A DNA stretch of 64,000 nucleotides from Xiphydria camelus (taxonomy: Eukaryota > Arthropoda > Insecta > Hymenoptera > Xiphydriidae): positions 38,161,250 to 38,225,249 of the forward strand of contig OY783192.1 of NCBI GenBank assembly GCA_963678675.1, read 5' to 3'. A program made the translations under genes and the position numbers. The notes beneath the pieces are model-generated. The model did no database searches and was not told where the DNA came from. It saw only the letters and a list, made by a program, of their open reading frames with translations. This document shows positions 12,101 to 30,719 of this stretch, piece by piece (positions within the stretch are counted from its first letter, which is position 1; every line of letters begins with the position of its first letter).

Positions 12101-14200
12101 TGTTCTGTACCGATTCGTAAAACAATAAAATTCACGGTCCGTCTTCGTAACGTAACATTTTTTCATGCAGTTCCGTTCATTTCTACCCTTTACGATTTAG
12201 TTGTCTCGTGCAGACTTTATTCGATTGTTCCTCCGCATTTATCCGAATCGAAAGAAACAGATCGGTAGGTAGAACAAATAGGTAGGTGAAAAAGAGTTGT
12301 CAGAAATGCATAATATCAGTTTTTTCTGACGTTTGACACATACTTACCATACTCACTTAATTTTCCTTCCACACTGTTTTCATTTACTAACTCGCATACC
12401 TTTACGTGCAACGGATACGGAATAATCACGATGTGATTACGATAAATTGTCGTTTCATCGTCGCGTAGGAATTACGGCGAGTTATGCTTTCGAGTTTAAT
12501 CGTGGCGTGTGAAGTGCGTTTTTGGAATGTCTTTCTGCTTTTGCAGTTATTCCCGGCAAAACTTGTTATCGGGAAACTCGAAGACAACAACGGAACGTTC
12601 CGTACCTTTAGCAGCTACGAACGCGAGCACGCCAACTAACACTGCCAGCAGCAGTGTCAACAGCTCCTTAGCGTATGTACTTTCTCTTAGCGCTAGAAAC
12701 TCAATTGAAATTAATTAACGATGCACTCAGCGAGCAAAGTCACGGAAATAAGCATTCGTTTTGAACACAACTTGAACGGTACTTCGTTATTCGACTTGAC
12801 GAAGCTTGAATCATCATTTCCCCTTTTTTAAACGAAACTCGAACAGAAGGGACAAACGCAATCGAGAACACGGATCCGAGAATATTCCATTGCTGGAAAC
12901 GCAATACTCGTTAAATCTCCATTCGCAATCCACACCGCCACAGCAGCAAGAGAGAGAAGTCGTTGCCGTTGCTAGAAGCAATATTCTGAACAACGAGTCC
13001 TCTCAACAACAGCAAGTTGATAATTTCTGGGAGGAAGCGCATTCGTCGTTCCACTTGGTGCCTGGAAATAATGACGATCACTATTCGCTACGCTACATAA
13101 GGTGAAACGCATCCTTCGATATTGACCATGGAAAATAGCTTTGGTTATTTATTGAATGAAGCACAATAAGGAAAGCGTGTAGTATATGACTATGAACTGT
13201 GCCCGCAGTGATGAGATAAGCGACGTATTCGCCTCGCTCGTAGCAGCTAACAGGAGGAGATCCGACTACTTGATTGTTATTCTAAGAGAAATCAAAGCCA
13301 TCAGCGAGGATCACAGGCTGCGACCATGCTTATTGAGATCTCTGCGTGCTTTACGGGACACACAATCGTCGAGCAATCCACTGGTTGGTAGTTTAATCAT
13401 TTTCCTCGAATTACTTTTTTGCAGGATTGTTAATTTACTTCGAATAACTGAAGATAAAGATTCGCGTCGATCGAAACGCGTCGGAGGTAATGGAGTAAAT
13501 CATTTCAGAACGAAGCCACCGATCAAACCGCTAGCGAGAGTTGTCAGTCTAGCGACGACGACTCGGATGTCGGAGCGCAAGCCTGTGCGATGATTAATTC
13601 CAACGCGGGACATCAAAGCTCGTCCTCGGAATTACTCGTACCCCTTCACCCTCAGTCTTCGACGTCCATGGCGGCGCAAGTTCCGCTGATAGATCATTTC
13701 AATAATTCGGTGAGGATTGAAATGAACGCACAAACGTTTTCACAGGTTCTAGAATATTTTAATCGAATGGAGAGAGTGATGTTGATGCATTATATCGTTT
13801 GTCAGGTAAATCTCCCGACTGAAAGTGCGGGCGATACACCAACGGTTACACTGACTCCTGGATGCAATGAGGATCTAGCAGAAGCTGATCAGTCGAGGCC
13901 CGAAACGTCCGGCAATCAACTGGTAAGGAAATTCTTTAATTTCCTCTTTGGTTAGCCATTTATTCCTAGACTTCGATAACGCTCTATAACGTCTATGCAT
14001 CTCTTCCATATCCCCAGGTAACCGGCGACGAAAGTAACAATGAAGGAGAGGACGATGAAGGGGAGGCGATAGCAAACCCCTTGGTTATTAACATGGTAGA
14101 GCTGGAAACGCGGTCGGAAGACGAAGAAGGTGAGGGAGAAAGGGCGGAAGACGCCGTCCTCGACAGGATTCCTACGCGTCTTTACCATCATATTTATTGA
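6159..14200 (+). CDS. PCM1: Pericentriolar material 1 (PCM1; combover in flies), about 1210 aa
   Basis: Scaffold of centriolar satellites, which carry proteins to centrosomes and cilia. Sixteen exons join in phase: 6159-6317, 7243-7396, 7468-7607, 7956-8054, 8161-8274, 8340-8447, 8795-9193, 9619-9927, 10050-10319, 10406-10538, 10630-11224, 12547-12672, 12847-13101, 13209-13383, 13509-13922, 14018-14200. Family marks: VESRLNQIRDYIRVTSTM (exon 4), like the vertebrate SRLVQIRDYI block; long coiled coils in exons 5-9 (KRMDHLIAELQAV); DNFRSYSRQNLLS across exons 11-12; and the conserved C-terminal block in exon 14 (EISDVFASLVAANRRRSDYL, then REIKAISEDHRLRPCLLRSL). Q/N/S-rich linkers lie between. 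Exons 2 and 3 are the least sure: exon 3 uses a weak donor (ATG|GTACCT), and if it is not used translation stops at 7658. Exon 1 starts at the first ATG in a G/R/S/N-rich N-terminus. Convergent with the next gene. Confidence 0.9.
11225..12546 (+). other. Long PCM1 intron
   Basis: Interval between PCM1 exons 11 and 12, opening at GTAATG after the AG of the split Ser codon and closing at TTTTGCAG. It is A/T-rich and has no convincing nested gene or repeat. Confidence 0.7.
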
Positions 14201-14920
14201 AACGGACTAAAACCCAGGAGAATATGTTGGTGCTTTTAGATCGTCGTACGATTTTTCTAGTAAAACGATTATCGCGTAGTTTATGGATAATCGTACAATT
14301 TGTCTTACGGGACAATGGAGGGATTGGAGCGAGCTTCAGTCGAGGCTTTTCTACCTTTCTTGCTTACATTTACACAAAAGGGAGAAGATTTTATTCCTGC
14401 TGAATTTTGTTCCTTTGAAAAATGTCTTTTCCTTTTTTTTTTTTACAAGAGCCACAGTTTCAAGTGCTTGTTGTCGTTTCTATTATTATCTACGACACGT
14501 TGAATACTCAAAAAAGAACGGGAAAATGTATAAATTAATTCAGGCAATTAATTCAAGAAAGCTAATTTCACCGTTGTTATCGAATTTCGTCTCCTAATTT
14601 ATCTAATTCAAACACACCGCTTGACAAAGGTAAGCGAACGCTACAGGACATCTCCAGAGTGGCATTTCTTCTACGAAAGAAAAAAACGCTACGCAGTGTG
14701 CTAAGTAGAAAAGTAAATATTTATTCATTTCACACGTGTACAGTAACCTCGTACTTAAACATTAGTCGTGTGGTCGCATTAACTTAAATTACAAATGCGT
14801 AATCGGTATGCGTCCTCGCGTTAAACAGAAGCCTTACAAATATATATATATGTATTTAGTTCGCGCCGAGCTCGGGGGATCTAGGTAGTGATCAGAAGCG
14901 ACGCAGCTTGGTTCTCTGGC
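14201..14920. other. Convergent 3' interval (PCM1 / unknown minus gene)
   Basis: Both flanking genes end here, so this is probably shared 3' UTR sequence. A TTTATT at about 14719, which reads AATAAA on the minus strand, is a plausible polyadenylation signal for the minus-strand gene. I see no clear AATAAA for PCM1. A short TA run (about 14841-14852) is the only repeat. Confidence 0.45.
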
Positions 14921-16205
14921 TTAAAACTCTACCTCGGCATTACCGTTTACTAATTGTTGACGGTGATGATGGTACACCGACAACCCGTGAGTCTCTAACA
15001 ACATTTTCTCGTAATCCGCGTCGCTTTCGCACAGCTTGGAACCACCGATCGATATAGAACCAGCAAGGTTCGATTTACTTATCAAACTATAGTTACCTGC
15101 TGCCCAGCAGCAGCTCTCGATGGTTCCCGAAGTCGGCTCCGAGTTTTTATCGAGGTGCGAACTTAAGCGTAACGATGACGACTCATGATGCACCGTGGCC
15201 AGTCCACGTTCCTTGGGACTTCCTGTACCACGGTAAACGCGGCTGTTACCACCGCCTCTGAAAGGAAACCCATGTGCTTATCAACCTGATCGCGGCAAGC
15301 CTCCCTCCGCGCTCCCTTTTCAGCGTCCGTCGTCCGAAAGTATCGTGGTTCCTCGCTTAAAGATCGTACCCTTGTCGTGCTGCTAATACCAATCGCGGTA
15401 GCTGGAATCATTCAATTTCGCGTCGCGAAACAGTCGCGTCCAAGAAGATTCCCCCTCGATTTTCCCAAATTCGTCAAACCCGACCGATTGACTACTCGGC
15501 CCGCGTTGCCTCCTCGAGCGCAACCGATTCAAATATCGTTCACCCCGCTTCGACCAAAAGAAACGCATCCAATTTTTCCCGCGCGATTATCGCGACACTG
15601 GGTAGCGACCTCTTACAGCGAACACGACAATTACGTACAAATCTGAGCCAACGTCTCGTCCCGGCACGCGCGTCAAGAGCTGTTAAAATTGTGGATGAAT
15701 CGTGTGATGCTCTCTCGTTTTCCCCGGAGACTCAAAACATCGTAGCGAATTCTCTCCTACCTTCCCTGAATCTCTTCAGCTGCACCGTCGGCTCGACGAG
15801 CACGAGATCGCCGGTGCTGGTGCGCTTCCGGTTCCGGCGTCTCGGGCCGACGTTCTCGGGCGCGTGACGGTCGTCGACGTCCCAGCGAAGGTGGTGCTCG
15901 TGGACGTGCGTTCGGTCGTACCCACACCGCGAGTCCTCTGGAATCACGCAATGGTTATTCAGGCAGCGCGTGTCGCCAGAACGTTCATAGCCGTCGTCAT
16001 CCGTTTCCATAGCCGAACTGTGGCTGCAACGGTTACGTGTTGCTCCATCGACGGGGCTTGGCTGCTGACGATCGCCGCTCGCATCGAGGAGGCGACCGAA
16101 TTGGTCGCTTCCTGGATTCGGCGGCACGTATCCGTAGTACGCGCTCGACGACACGTAAAACGGCGCGATCTTGTTGCACATCACAGTGTCGCTCACTACG
16201 GCCAT
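14921..16205 (-). CDS. Unrecognised two-exon protein, about 259 aa
   Basis: Exon 1 runs from an ATG at 16205 to 15761 and ends at AAG|GTAGGA. Exon 2 runs from 15255 to a TAA at 14921. The N-terminus reads MAVVSDTVMCNKIAPFYVSS, followed by Y/P/G-rich sequence, an acidic METDDDGYE, a His-rich stretch and a basic patch (PRRRNRKRTSTGDL) that may be a nuclear signal. The C-terminus is Ser-rich and ends YHHHRQQLVNGNAEVEF. No catalytic motif, signal peptide or membrane segment is visible. The long exon-2 frame needs the acceptor CAGAG|GC (exon start 15255). Using CAG|AG two bases earlier gives another frame that stops after about 30 codons. Exon 1 can also be read unspliced to a stop at 15732 (157 aa). 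I know of no family for it, and no function is proposed. Confidence 0.55.
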
Positions 16206-16884
16206 TTTTTTCTCGATCTACACTCCTCTAACTGTTGTTTACGCTATCGGAAACCGGGCTAAACGCGACGAACGAAGAAACGACTGCACGCTGACGTTGG
16301 CGCTTTCACACAGGCGCGGCAAATGCGGTTCGGGTCGCAGCGAAGCGAGCGCTTCGCGCACCCCCCACTCCTCCGATTAGCCCGCTTCAATTTAGATGAT
16401 GAACGATAGTACGCGGCGGCAGCGAGAACCGCTAGCTTGTGACTCAACGTCGTGTAAATAGCATTCGTGGTACGTTACTTTATCGATGCAAATAGAATCT
16501 GTGGTCGAAAGTATGCGATAAAACGTGTTATTCGCGCTCTCCCCTCCTGCGATCTTCGGGTAAACGGTCGTATTCATCTGGAAAGCGCGCAAGAAAAATG
16601 TCGAAAAGCGATATATCGAATGTGGTGGCGGAGAACAAAACCTGATTGGTTGGCAAGGGCCGTTGGAAACAATGGCACACCGTTTCGCTTTTGTGAAAAT
16701 ATTTTACCGTTAAGCGCGCCGGCCATACACGCTACGGTCTATTATTATTCCACGAATTTAACCCTTGAATTTGATGCTCTCTGGCCCTGTCTAAATTCAA
16801 GTACTGCTGTAATCCCTTACCCTCCGTTTCTTAGAAGAAATTTTCAGAGATAATTATATGACAACCCGTAGTAAAGCGAATGTA
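16206..16884. promoter_or_regulatory. Upstream region of the unrecognised minus-strand gene
   Basis: These bases precede the ATG at 16205 on the minus strand and should hold its 5' UTR and promoter. The sequence near 16260-16380 is G/C- and CpG-rich. I see no coding frame or specific site I would name. Confidence 0.3.
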
Positions 16885-17417
16885 CCGTATGTCCGCGATC
16901 AAATGGACCATAGCAAAATTGCGAGATTTGCATGAGCACCCCGTAGGTCTCCTCATCCAATAGAATCACCGGAGAAGCGTGAATGCGCATGCGTAGTCAT
17001 CTGCGAGTGTTGGCGTCATCAGCAAGTTCAGATTGGTTTTCATTCAGAACCGATAGTTTACCTATACCTAAAGTAGGTACTATACCGAATCTTAGGAACA
17101 GACCAATTCGGCATCAGAGAAAAATTCCAGTGCGTTTTCGGTGGAGCGTTTTGTCCCGGAGTCGGCCTGTGAACTCGTCAGTAAGGCTAGGCCGACTCCT
17201 GCGTCTAAACACTCCGTGACTCTTCCATGAGAGACGGGGCTCTGTTGTCGGACACTAGCGAGAAGCCGAGAACCGTGGGCCGGAGCCGCGAGTCGAGGGT
17301 CGGCGTCATCTGGCGGCAAGCCGCCGTGCATTCACGCTTCTCCGCTGATTCTATTGGACGAGGAGATCCACGGGGGTACTGGGGGTACTCATGCAAAGAT
17401 TGATCGCGAACATACGG
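16885..17417. mobile_element. MITE-like element with about 90-100 bp inverted ends
   Basis: The left arm begins CCGTATGTCCGCGATCAA at 16885 and runs through TGCATGAGCACCCC and CAATAGAATCACCGGAGAAG to GCGTGAATG at about 16986. Reading back from 17417 on the other strand gives the same blocks in the same order, with small indels (CCGTATGTTCGCGATCAA, TGCATGAGTACCCC, CAATAGAATCAGCGGAGAAG, GCGTGAATG). The dinucleotide TA flanks both ends, as expected for a Tc1/mariner-type TA target duplication. The roughly 340-bp core has no transposase frame, so the element would be non-autonomous. A related one-armed fragment lies at 31776-31885. Confidence 0.75.
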
Positions 17418-18032
17418 TATAAATATGCTGTTACGGCATCCTACGCACATTTTAATTTGCAACTGATGTATTACTTTTATTGTTTCTTTATAACAAATTA
17501 CATAGCAATATCCCATCTCGAATGAGATATAAGAGAGAATATGAATTTTTCATTTCATTCACATGAAGTTAGGTTTGATTTGAGCACTGAAATCTACTAC
17601 GCGCGTGTAATAGGTACGTCTGTACACCTATTCACGCGTAAGTATAGCCAACAAGTATAGGTATACCTATGGGTACTTACATAGGAAAAGAATAGATTTC
17701 TTGCTACCTTGGAACTAAACAGAGCGAGCTAACTTCGTATTGTCAACGTTTACGAAACGTGGGATCATGACAAATATCGAATTTCGAGATATGGTTCGAT
17801 GACAATTATATTCCGTGGTGCAATAGTGCCCGATAACGCGAATTAGAGAGGTTACGTCGTAACGCGTACGAGTGCTCGCACAGCTGATTCTGTCGCATTC
17901 TTCGGAGGCACACCTGCCGTCGAGTCACATGCGAGTTCGTAAAGCTGTTGATAAATTGTATGCGCACCTGGTGATTTATTATCAGTGACTGTTTTTTTTT
18001 GCCGAATCTTAGTGGCATTTCTCGTCTCCGCA
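17418..18032. other. Upstream region of VMA21
   Basis: These 615 bases separate the inverted-repeat element from the VMA21 start codon and should contain its promoter and 5' UTR. I see no coding exon. Nothing resembling a named regulatory site was found. Confidence 0.35.
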
Positions 18033-18501
18033 ATGGCAGATAATATAAGGGTTAGTATACTCGATTGATCACACATTTAATTTGTTTGTAATCTTGTTTA
18101 TTTCGCGCGTACCGGCCTTTCACTTCAATCAAACGAAGCATTTATTAATACAGAAAAAATCTCGTTTCTCAGGAACTGCCAGAGCTGCAGGTTTTCAGGA
18201 GCGTCCTGTTCCATTGCGTGGTTATAATAATCCTTCCAATTTTGTCCTTCTTCACCAGCAAGGTCTTTTTCTTCGACGGTGAGCAAATCCTTAAAGCCTT
18301 TAGCTTATATTCAGTTTGGGGAGATTCAAAATATGTATCAAGCGCGTCTTTCACACTTCTACAGGACTCTTGGGGTTGAATAGCATTCCGAGCAACGTGT
18401 CCGCCGCTGCAGTATCGATAATAGTGTTACACATAGCTCTAGGAATGTTTATTTATAGAGCGTATTTTGATACGTCAAAGAAATTGAGCAAGAAGGACTA
18501 A
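18033..18501 (+). CDS. VMA21: V-ATPase assembly factor VMA21, 86 aa
   Basis: Small ER membrane protein needed to assemble the Vo sector of the vacuolar proton pump. Three exons: 18033-18050 (only MADNIR), 18173-18278 and 18365-18501, with phases 0 and 1 matching. Two hydrophobic helices are plain: SVLFHCVVIIILPILSFF (about residues 16-33), and a second centred on AVSIIVLHIALGMFIYRAY (about 58-76). They are separated by a short loop with TSKVFFFDG, like the TTKSYIFEG of human VMA21. The tail ends KKLSKKD; a lysine-rich end fits ER retrieval. The length is close to the family's usual 80-105. The 18-nt first exon is easy to miss, but its donor (AGG|GTTAGT) and ATG fit. Convergent with HSPA4. Confidence 0.9.
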
Positions 18502-20178
18502 TTTTTAATTTCTACAGGCTAGCTAACACCTCACCTCTGTGCTTCTCACAAATACTCTCGATAGCACATCTCTCGATTGTCGGTCAAATAATGGACATAA
18601 TTACAATTACCGATTGCGATACGGAATGTTTCCGCCTACGATATGCATTTATCGCTCTTGAACTTTGTAAGGAGGATATTTTTATTATCCTTAACAAAGA
18701 GAGACGCGTCTGTTTCAGTTAGAAAGTTGATACACAAAGGATATATTTTGATACGTTGCTGACAAAGCAGACTAATGATAAGATGAAGTAGTACTTTGAT
18801 TCTGTCAGCAGGCCTAGCATCTTTCCCCGTGCTCCTTTCTATTAGTATTCCCCAAATGTATCCATTGATGATTTATACTTATTGCCATATGATCAATCAT
18901 AAACTTATACAAAAGTTTAAAAAGATATCCTTGTTTAGATAAATTCAATTATATTTAAATCTTGTACCATACGACAAAGAAGATAAAATCTTCAAATTAT
19001 TTACAGAGATTGGGCTTTATTAAAAATAAGAAAACTTTCTTTACATGTGACATTTTATTTAGGTATAACATAAATAATCACATTCGGACGATGTTACGGG
19101 TGACAATGAATAATAGCTTCGTGCTGTCGGTTGTTAGATTAAAAAAAAAACGATAAGTGCGATTACTGAAATTATAGGAAAGAAAGTAAAAAATCGAAGT
19201 TTTCCGCAGTACGTGATATCCTCGTTACACGAATCGCGCGTGTCCCGACCGTGCCGGGAATCGAATAACTCCTGCGAACGGTAAAAAATAAAATAAAGCT
19301 CGAAAAAGGAACGAATAAAACGACGGAGCAACCACGGATTATGTACACCTTCGCGAAAGGAAATAGAATGACGATAGTACACCATTACCTTCGCTTATCC
19401 TTCAATATATAATTAATAGGATCCTTTTAATAAGATTTTGCATCATAACATCATTGAAATATACTTTTCACGCGTGTCTTCGCGTACAGCGCATGTCTAG
19501 CGCTACCGCATCGATATACTTTGGACGCAGGTGATTTATGCATTCAAGGTGCACCGTGAAACTTCGGAGTATAACTCGCGAGGTGGAAACTGTCGTTAGT
19601 GAAATATTAATTTATTTAAGTATCGTAAATGCAGCACGCGTCAATGCGATACAGTGTCTGGCCTATCAACCGACAAATGGTGGAATGAATATTCAATAAA
19701 ACATTAAATACATAAAGTCGCCAGCGATATTACCTATTTCGTATTTTTAATTTAGTTATTTTCTAGCTCTAGTTTAGTCAGTATTATACGTTATACAAGC
19801 TGCAACGTATAAATTTTCCTACCGGCAAAATAAGAGTACGCCCCGAATTCGCGCTTCGAATGATGATCGCTCAACGGAGAATTTTTCACCTATTTTGTAA
19901 AGACAATCGTACGGAACGTTTTATCGATGATCGCGCATACGATAGAATAATCGCTAAATCGCTCGGTGTTTTTTGTTGCATCTATCACGGCGGGTGGGAG
20001 AGAATGATAAGGAAAAAAAAAAATATTTGGCCATGTTTTTCCCTTCTATGACATATCAGGCGCTTTCGAGACACAATGACGATGATGTTGAAATTAAATA
20101 TTCATTGCTTCACAATCTTGGATAGATTTTAGATATTAAGGAAAAAGCGACAGAGCATTTGAATGAGGAGCTATCAAT
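18502..20178. other. Convergent 3' interval between VMA21 and HSPA4
   Basis: This 1.7 kb must hold both 3' UTRs. The AATAAA at 19695 (plus) and the TTTATT at 19611 (AATAAA on the minus strand) are possible polyadenylation signals, but neither is close enough to a stop codon to be sure. No open frame here resembles a known protein, and no inverted-repeat element was noticed. Confidence 0.4.
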
Positions 20179-28235
<8,057 letters not shown>

Positions 28236-28476
28236 TCACCCACCGAGAGGATACCGGACTTTACGTTAAACCCGTTCGTCGTTCGTAGATTGGAACTCGT
28301 ACGTCTCCAAAGACTTCGCTGATAGATTATTTATGCACGTCGTGTCGCAAACGATAGACCACGGTAGACAGGAAGGAAAGCACTGCGGCGAGCCTTTCTG
28401 CTAACAGCTATTGAAAACTGACCAATCATGGCGGCTTAGCACATACGGGCAACACTGGTTTCTAGACCGCAGTCTG

Positions 28477-28489
28477 GAATATTCTGGAA
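28477..28489. promoter_or_regulatory. Heat-shock element, GAA-TTC-GAA
   Basis: GAAtaTTCtgGAA fits the HSF trimer site nGAAnnTTCnnGAAn at all three units. It lies about 300 bp upstream of the HSPA4 start codon, where an inducible chaperone promoter would be expected to carry it. A looser half (TTTCTAGA) lies about 15 bp to its left. Confidence 0.75.
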
Positions 28490-28531
28490 ACCGACGCTAT
28501 TGGCTCACTTCACGCGAATGTCGCTTGCTCA

Positions 28532-28544
28532 TTCTCGAAAATTC
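28532..28544. promoter_or_regulatory. Heat-shock element, TTC-GAA-TTC
   Basis: TTCtcGAAaaTTC is a second perfect three-unit HSF site, about 43 bp from the first and about 357 bp upstream of the HSPA4 ATG. Pairs of such sites are typical of heat-inducible chaperone promoters. Confidence 0.75.
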
Positions 28545-28900
28545 GAAATTATGTAGTTTCAGCCATGGAAATTAGATCTCGCTCTTATGATTTTACTTGT
28601 AAATACAAAAAATTGCATAATATTATGTCATGAATAAAAAGTCAAAAAGCGTGATTTAGCTCACTGATTTAAGTGATAATCGAAAAGTTCATGATTGTAG
28701 GTACTACCTACTTTAATTATAATGAGCTGCAATAAAGCTATGCTTATTACATAAATACGGACTTACAGGGCTACCTATAAAGTCAAACGAAAAATTGTTA
28801 TCTGTTAATTTATCATTTTATATTATAAAAGATGAAACCGGCCTATTTTATCTAAACAAAGTTTAATTCCGCTCTAACTCCAGGTTAAAAGATTATAAGT

Positions 28901-28919
28901 CACGTGTACCGATCACGTG
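28901..28919. promoter_or_regulatory. Paired CACGTG E-boxes
   Basis: CACGTG occurs at 28901-28906 and again at 28914-28919, the latter inside the palindrome ATCACGTGAT. Further ACACGTG cores lie near 28950 and 29025. bHLH factors of the Myc, USF and MITF/TFEB classes bind such sites. They lie about 315-335 bp upstream of the GPN1 start codon. Confidence 0.45.
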
Positions 28920-29234
28920 ATGTCTAAGCTTGACGTAGTTGCGTGTCACACGTGAATCCGAATGGTAAATCTCGTAAATCTGCTGCAGGACGCAAAGATA
29001 TTTTATTTCTTTCGCGCGCGTTAACACGTGTAGGGTTATAAAGTGACACAAATGTGAGAGTGAAAATAATAAATTTTCATATTAAAAGTATGTCATAGTA
29101 ATTGTATATCACGCTTTAATTAACTATTTTAAATTGGTATTAATCTGACACGAATTCTAACCTTTAAAAATACCTGCGATTCTCAAAACATCTCTTAAAA
29201 TCCTTTAATTTCAGTTTCAAATTTGCTATAAGCA

Positions 29235-30587
29235 ATGAGTGACAGAAAACCAGTTTGTATAATTGTACTTGGTATGGCAGGCTCCGGTAAAACGACATTT
29301 GTAAAAAAGATTACTTCCACGCTATGTAATACCGGAAAACCGTACATTATCAATCTCGATCCAGCCTGCAAGGAAGTACCATATCCTGCTAACATCGGTA
29401 CGATTATCGTTGCGACAATATGGTGCTATCTAAATATCCTGGATTTATAGCAGTCCTTTTATTCCTACAGATATAAGAGATACTGTGAATTATAAGGAGG
29501 TAATGAAGCAATACGGTTTGGGACCGAATGGTGGAATAGTAACAGCGTTGAATTTATTTTCGACAAAATTTGATCAAGTAATAGAACTCGTGGATAAAGC
29601 TGGAAAAGATCACGAATATGTGATCCTGGATACGCCTGGGCAAATAGAAGTGTTCACATGGTCCGCCAGTGGTACTATAATAACCGAGGCACTCGCTTCT
29701 CAATTTCCCACTATTGTTGTGTACGTCATGGACACTGTGAGAAGTGTTAGTCCTGTTACCTTCATGTCGAATATGTTATACGCTTGTTCTATCCTGTACA
29801 AGACGAGATTGCCGTTCATTGTCGTGATGAACAAGGTACAGAGGGAAATTAAGATATCGTACTTCTTTTGAAGATTAATGCCATACGCAGTTAGGTGCAA
29901 AAAAGCACAAGTTAAAATTCGTTGCTTAACTTCCAGATCGACGTCGTCGAGCACAGCTATGCCGTCGATTGGATGCAAAACTTCGAGTCCTTCCAAGAAG
30001 CCCTCGACTCTGAAACGAGTTACATCAGCAGTTTGACGCGCAGCATGTCGTTGACCCTTGACGAATTTTACTGTCACTTGCGCAGTTGCGGGGTGTCCTC
30101 TCTCACCGGCGACGGAATAACTAACTTCTTTGATCTCGTGAAAGACGCCGTGAAGGAGTACGAAACGTGAGTAGCTCATGACGAATGACGTACCTGCGAT
30201 ACTGGCTACGTCACACTTCTGTTTCCTCGTGATTTCAGCGATTACAAGAAGGACTGGGAAAATATCAAAATAAAGCAAGCAGAGAGAAAGGAAGAGAAGC
30301 GAAAACAGCAACTGAAAGATGCAGCGGAAAACACCACAGGGGAAGCGGTTCCTCTTATAAATACCGTGAACAGTGGACGGGAGATCGCTGATATTTATCT
30401 GAAGCATCCTGCGAACGAGTCGAGCGAAGACGAAGAAGGGACCGAGAATACCGTTGAGCAGGAAGACGACGACGACGAGAGGAAAGAGGCGGAGTCTTTT
30501 AAGAACTTCCTCGAGAAGCAAAAGACAGAGCAGGAAAAGCGGATGACTCGTCAGCAGCCGCAGCCTGGTTCTAGCAAAAGTACATGA
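29235..30587 (+). CDS. GPN1: GPN-loop GTPase 1, 368 aa
   Basis: GTPase that, with GPN3 and GPN2, is needed for assembly and nuclear import of RNA polymerase II. Four exons: 29235-29397, 29471-29835, 29937-30166 and 30239-30587, all in phase. Motifs: P-loop GMAGSGKTT (residues 13-21), the diagnostic GPN loop [16 protein letters not shown], the G3 motif DTPGQIEVF, and the G4 motif NKID split by intron 2 (MNK|IDVV). The C-terminal third is charged (KEEKRKQQL, an acidic EDDDDERKE run), as usual for GPN1. The length is near human GPN1 (374 aa). Its neighbour GPN3 is its known partner and lies tail to tail with it. Confidence 0.95.
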
Positions 30588-30614
30588 TTTTTTACTTGAA
30601 TAGTATTATCAATC

Positions 30615-30620
30615 TTTATT
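30615..30620 (-). terminator. Polyadenylation signal of GPN3
   Basis: TTTATT on the plus strand reads AATAAA on the minus strand, 100 bases past the GPN3 stop codon. It lies only 28 bases after the GPN1 stop, inside the GPN1 3' UTR. Confidence 0.6.
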
Positions 30621-30671
30621 TGTACAATACATATAAGGTACTTTGACTTAATTTCGCGTGTGAAAAGTTTT

Positions 30672-30677
30672 ATTAAA
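30672..30677 (+). terminator. Possible polyadenylation signal of GPN1
   Basis: ATTAAA, the common variant signal, lies 85 bases past the GPN1 stop and 43 bases before the GPN3 stop codon. If it is used, the GPN1 transcript ends inside the GPN3 3' UTR. Confidence 0.4.
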
Positions 30678-30719
30678 TATAATTTTGTACAGTGGATGGG
30701 TTTTTATCGCCGCTACTGA

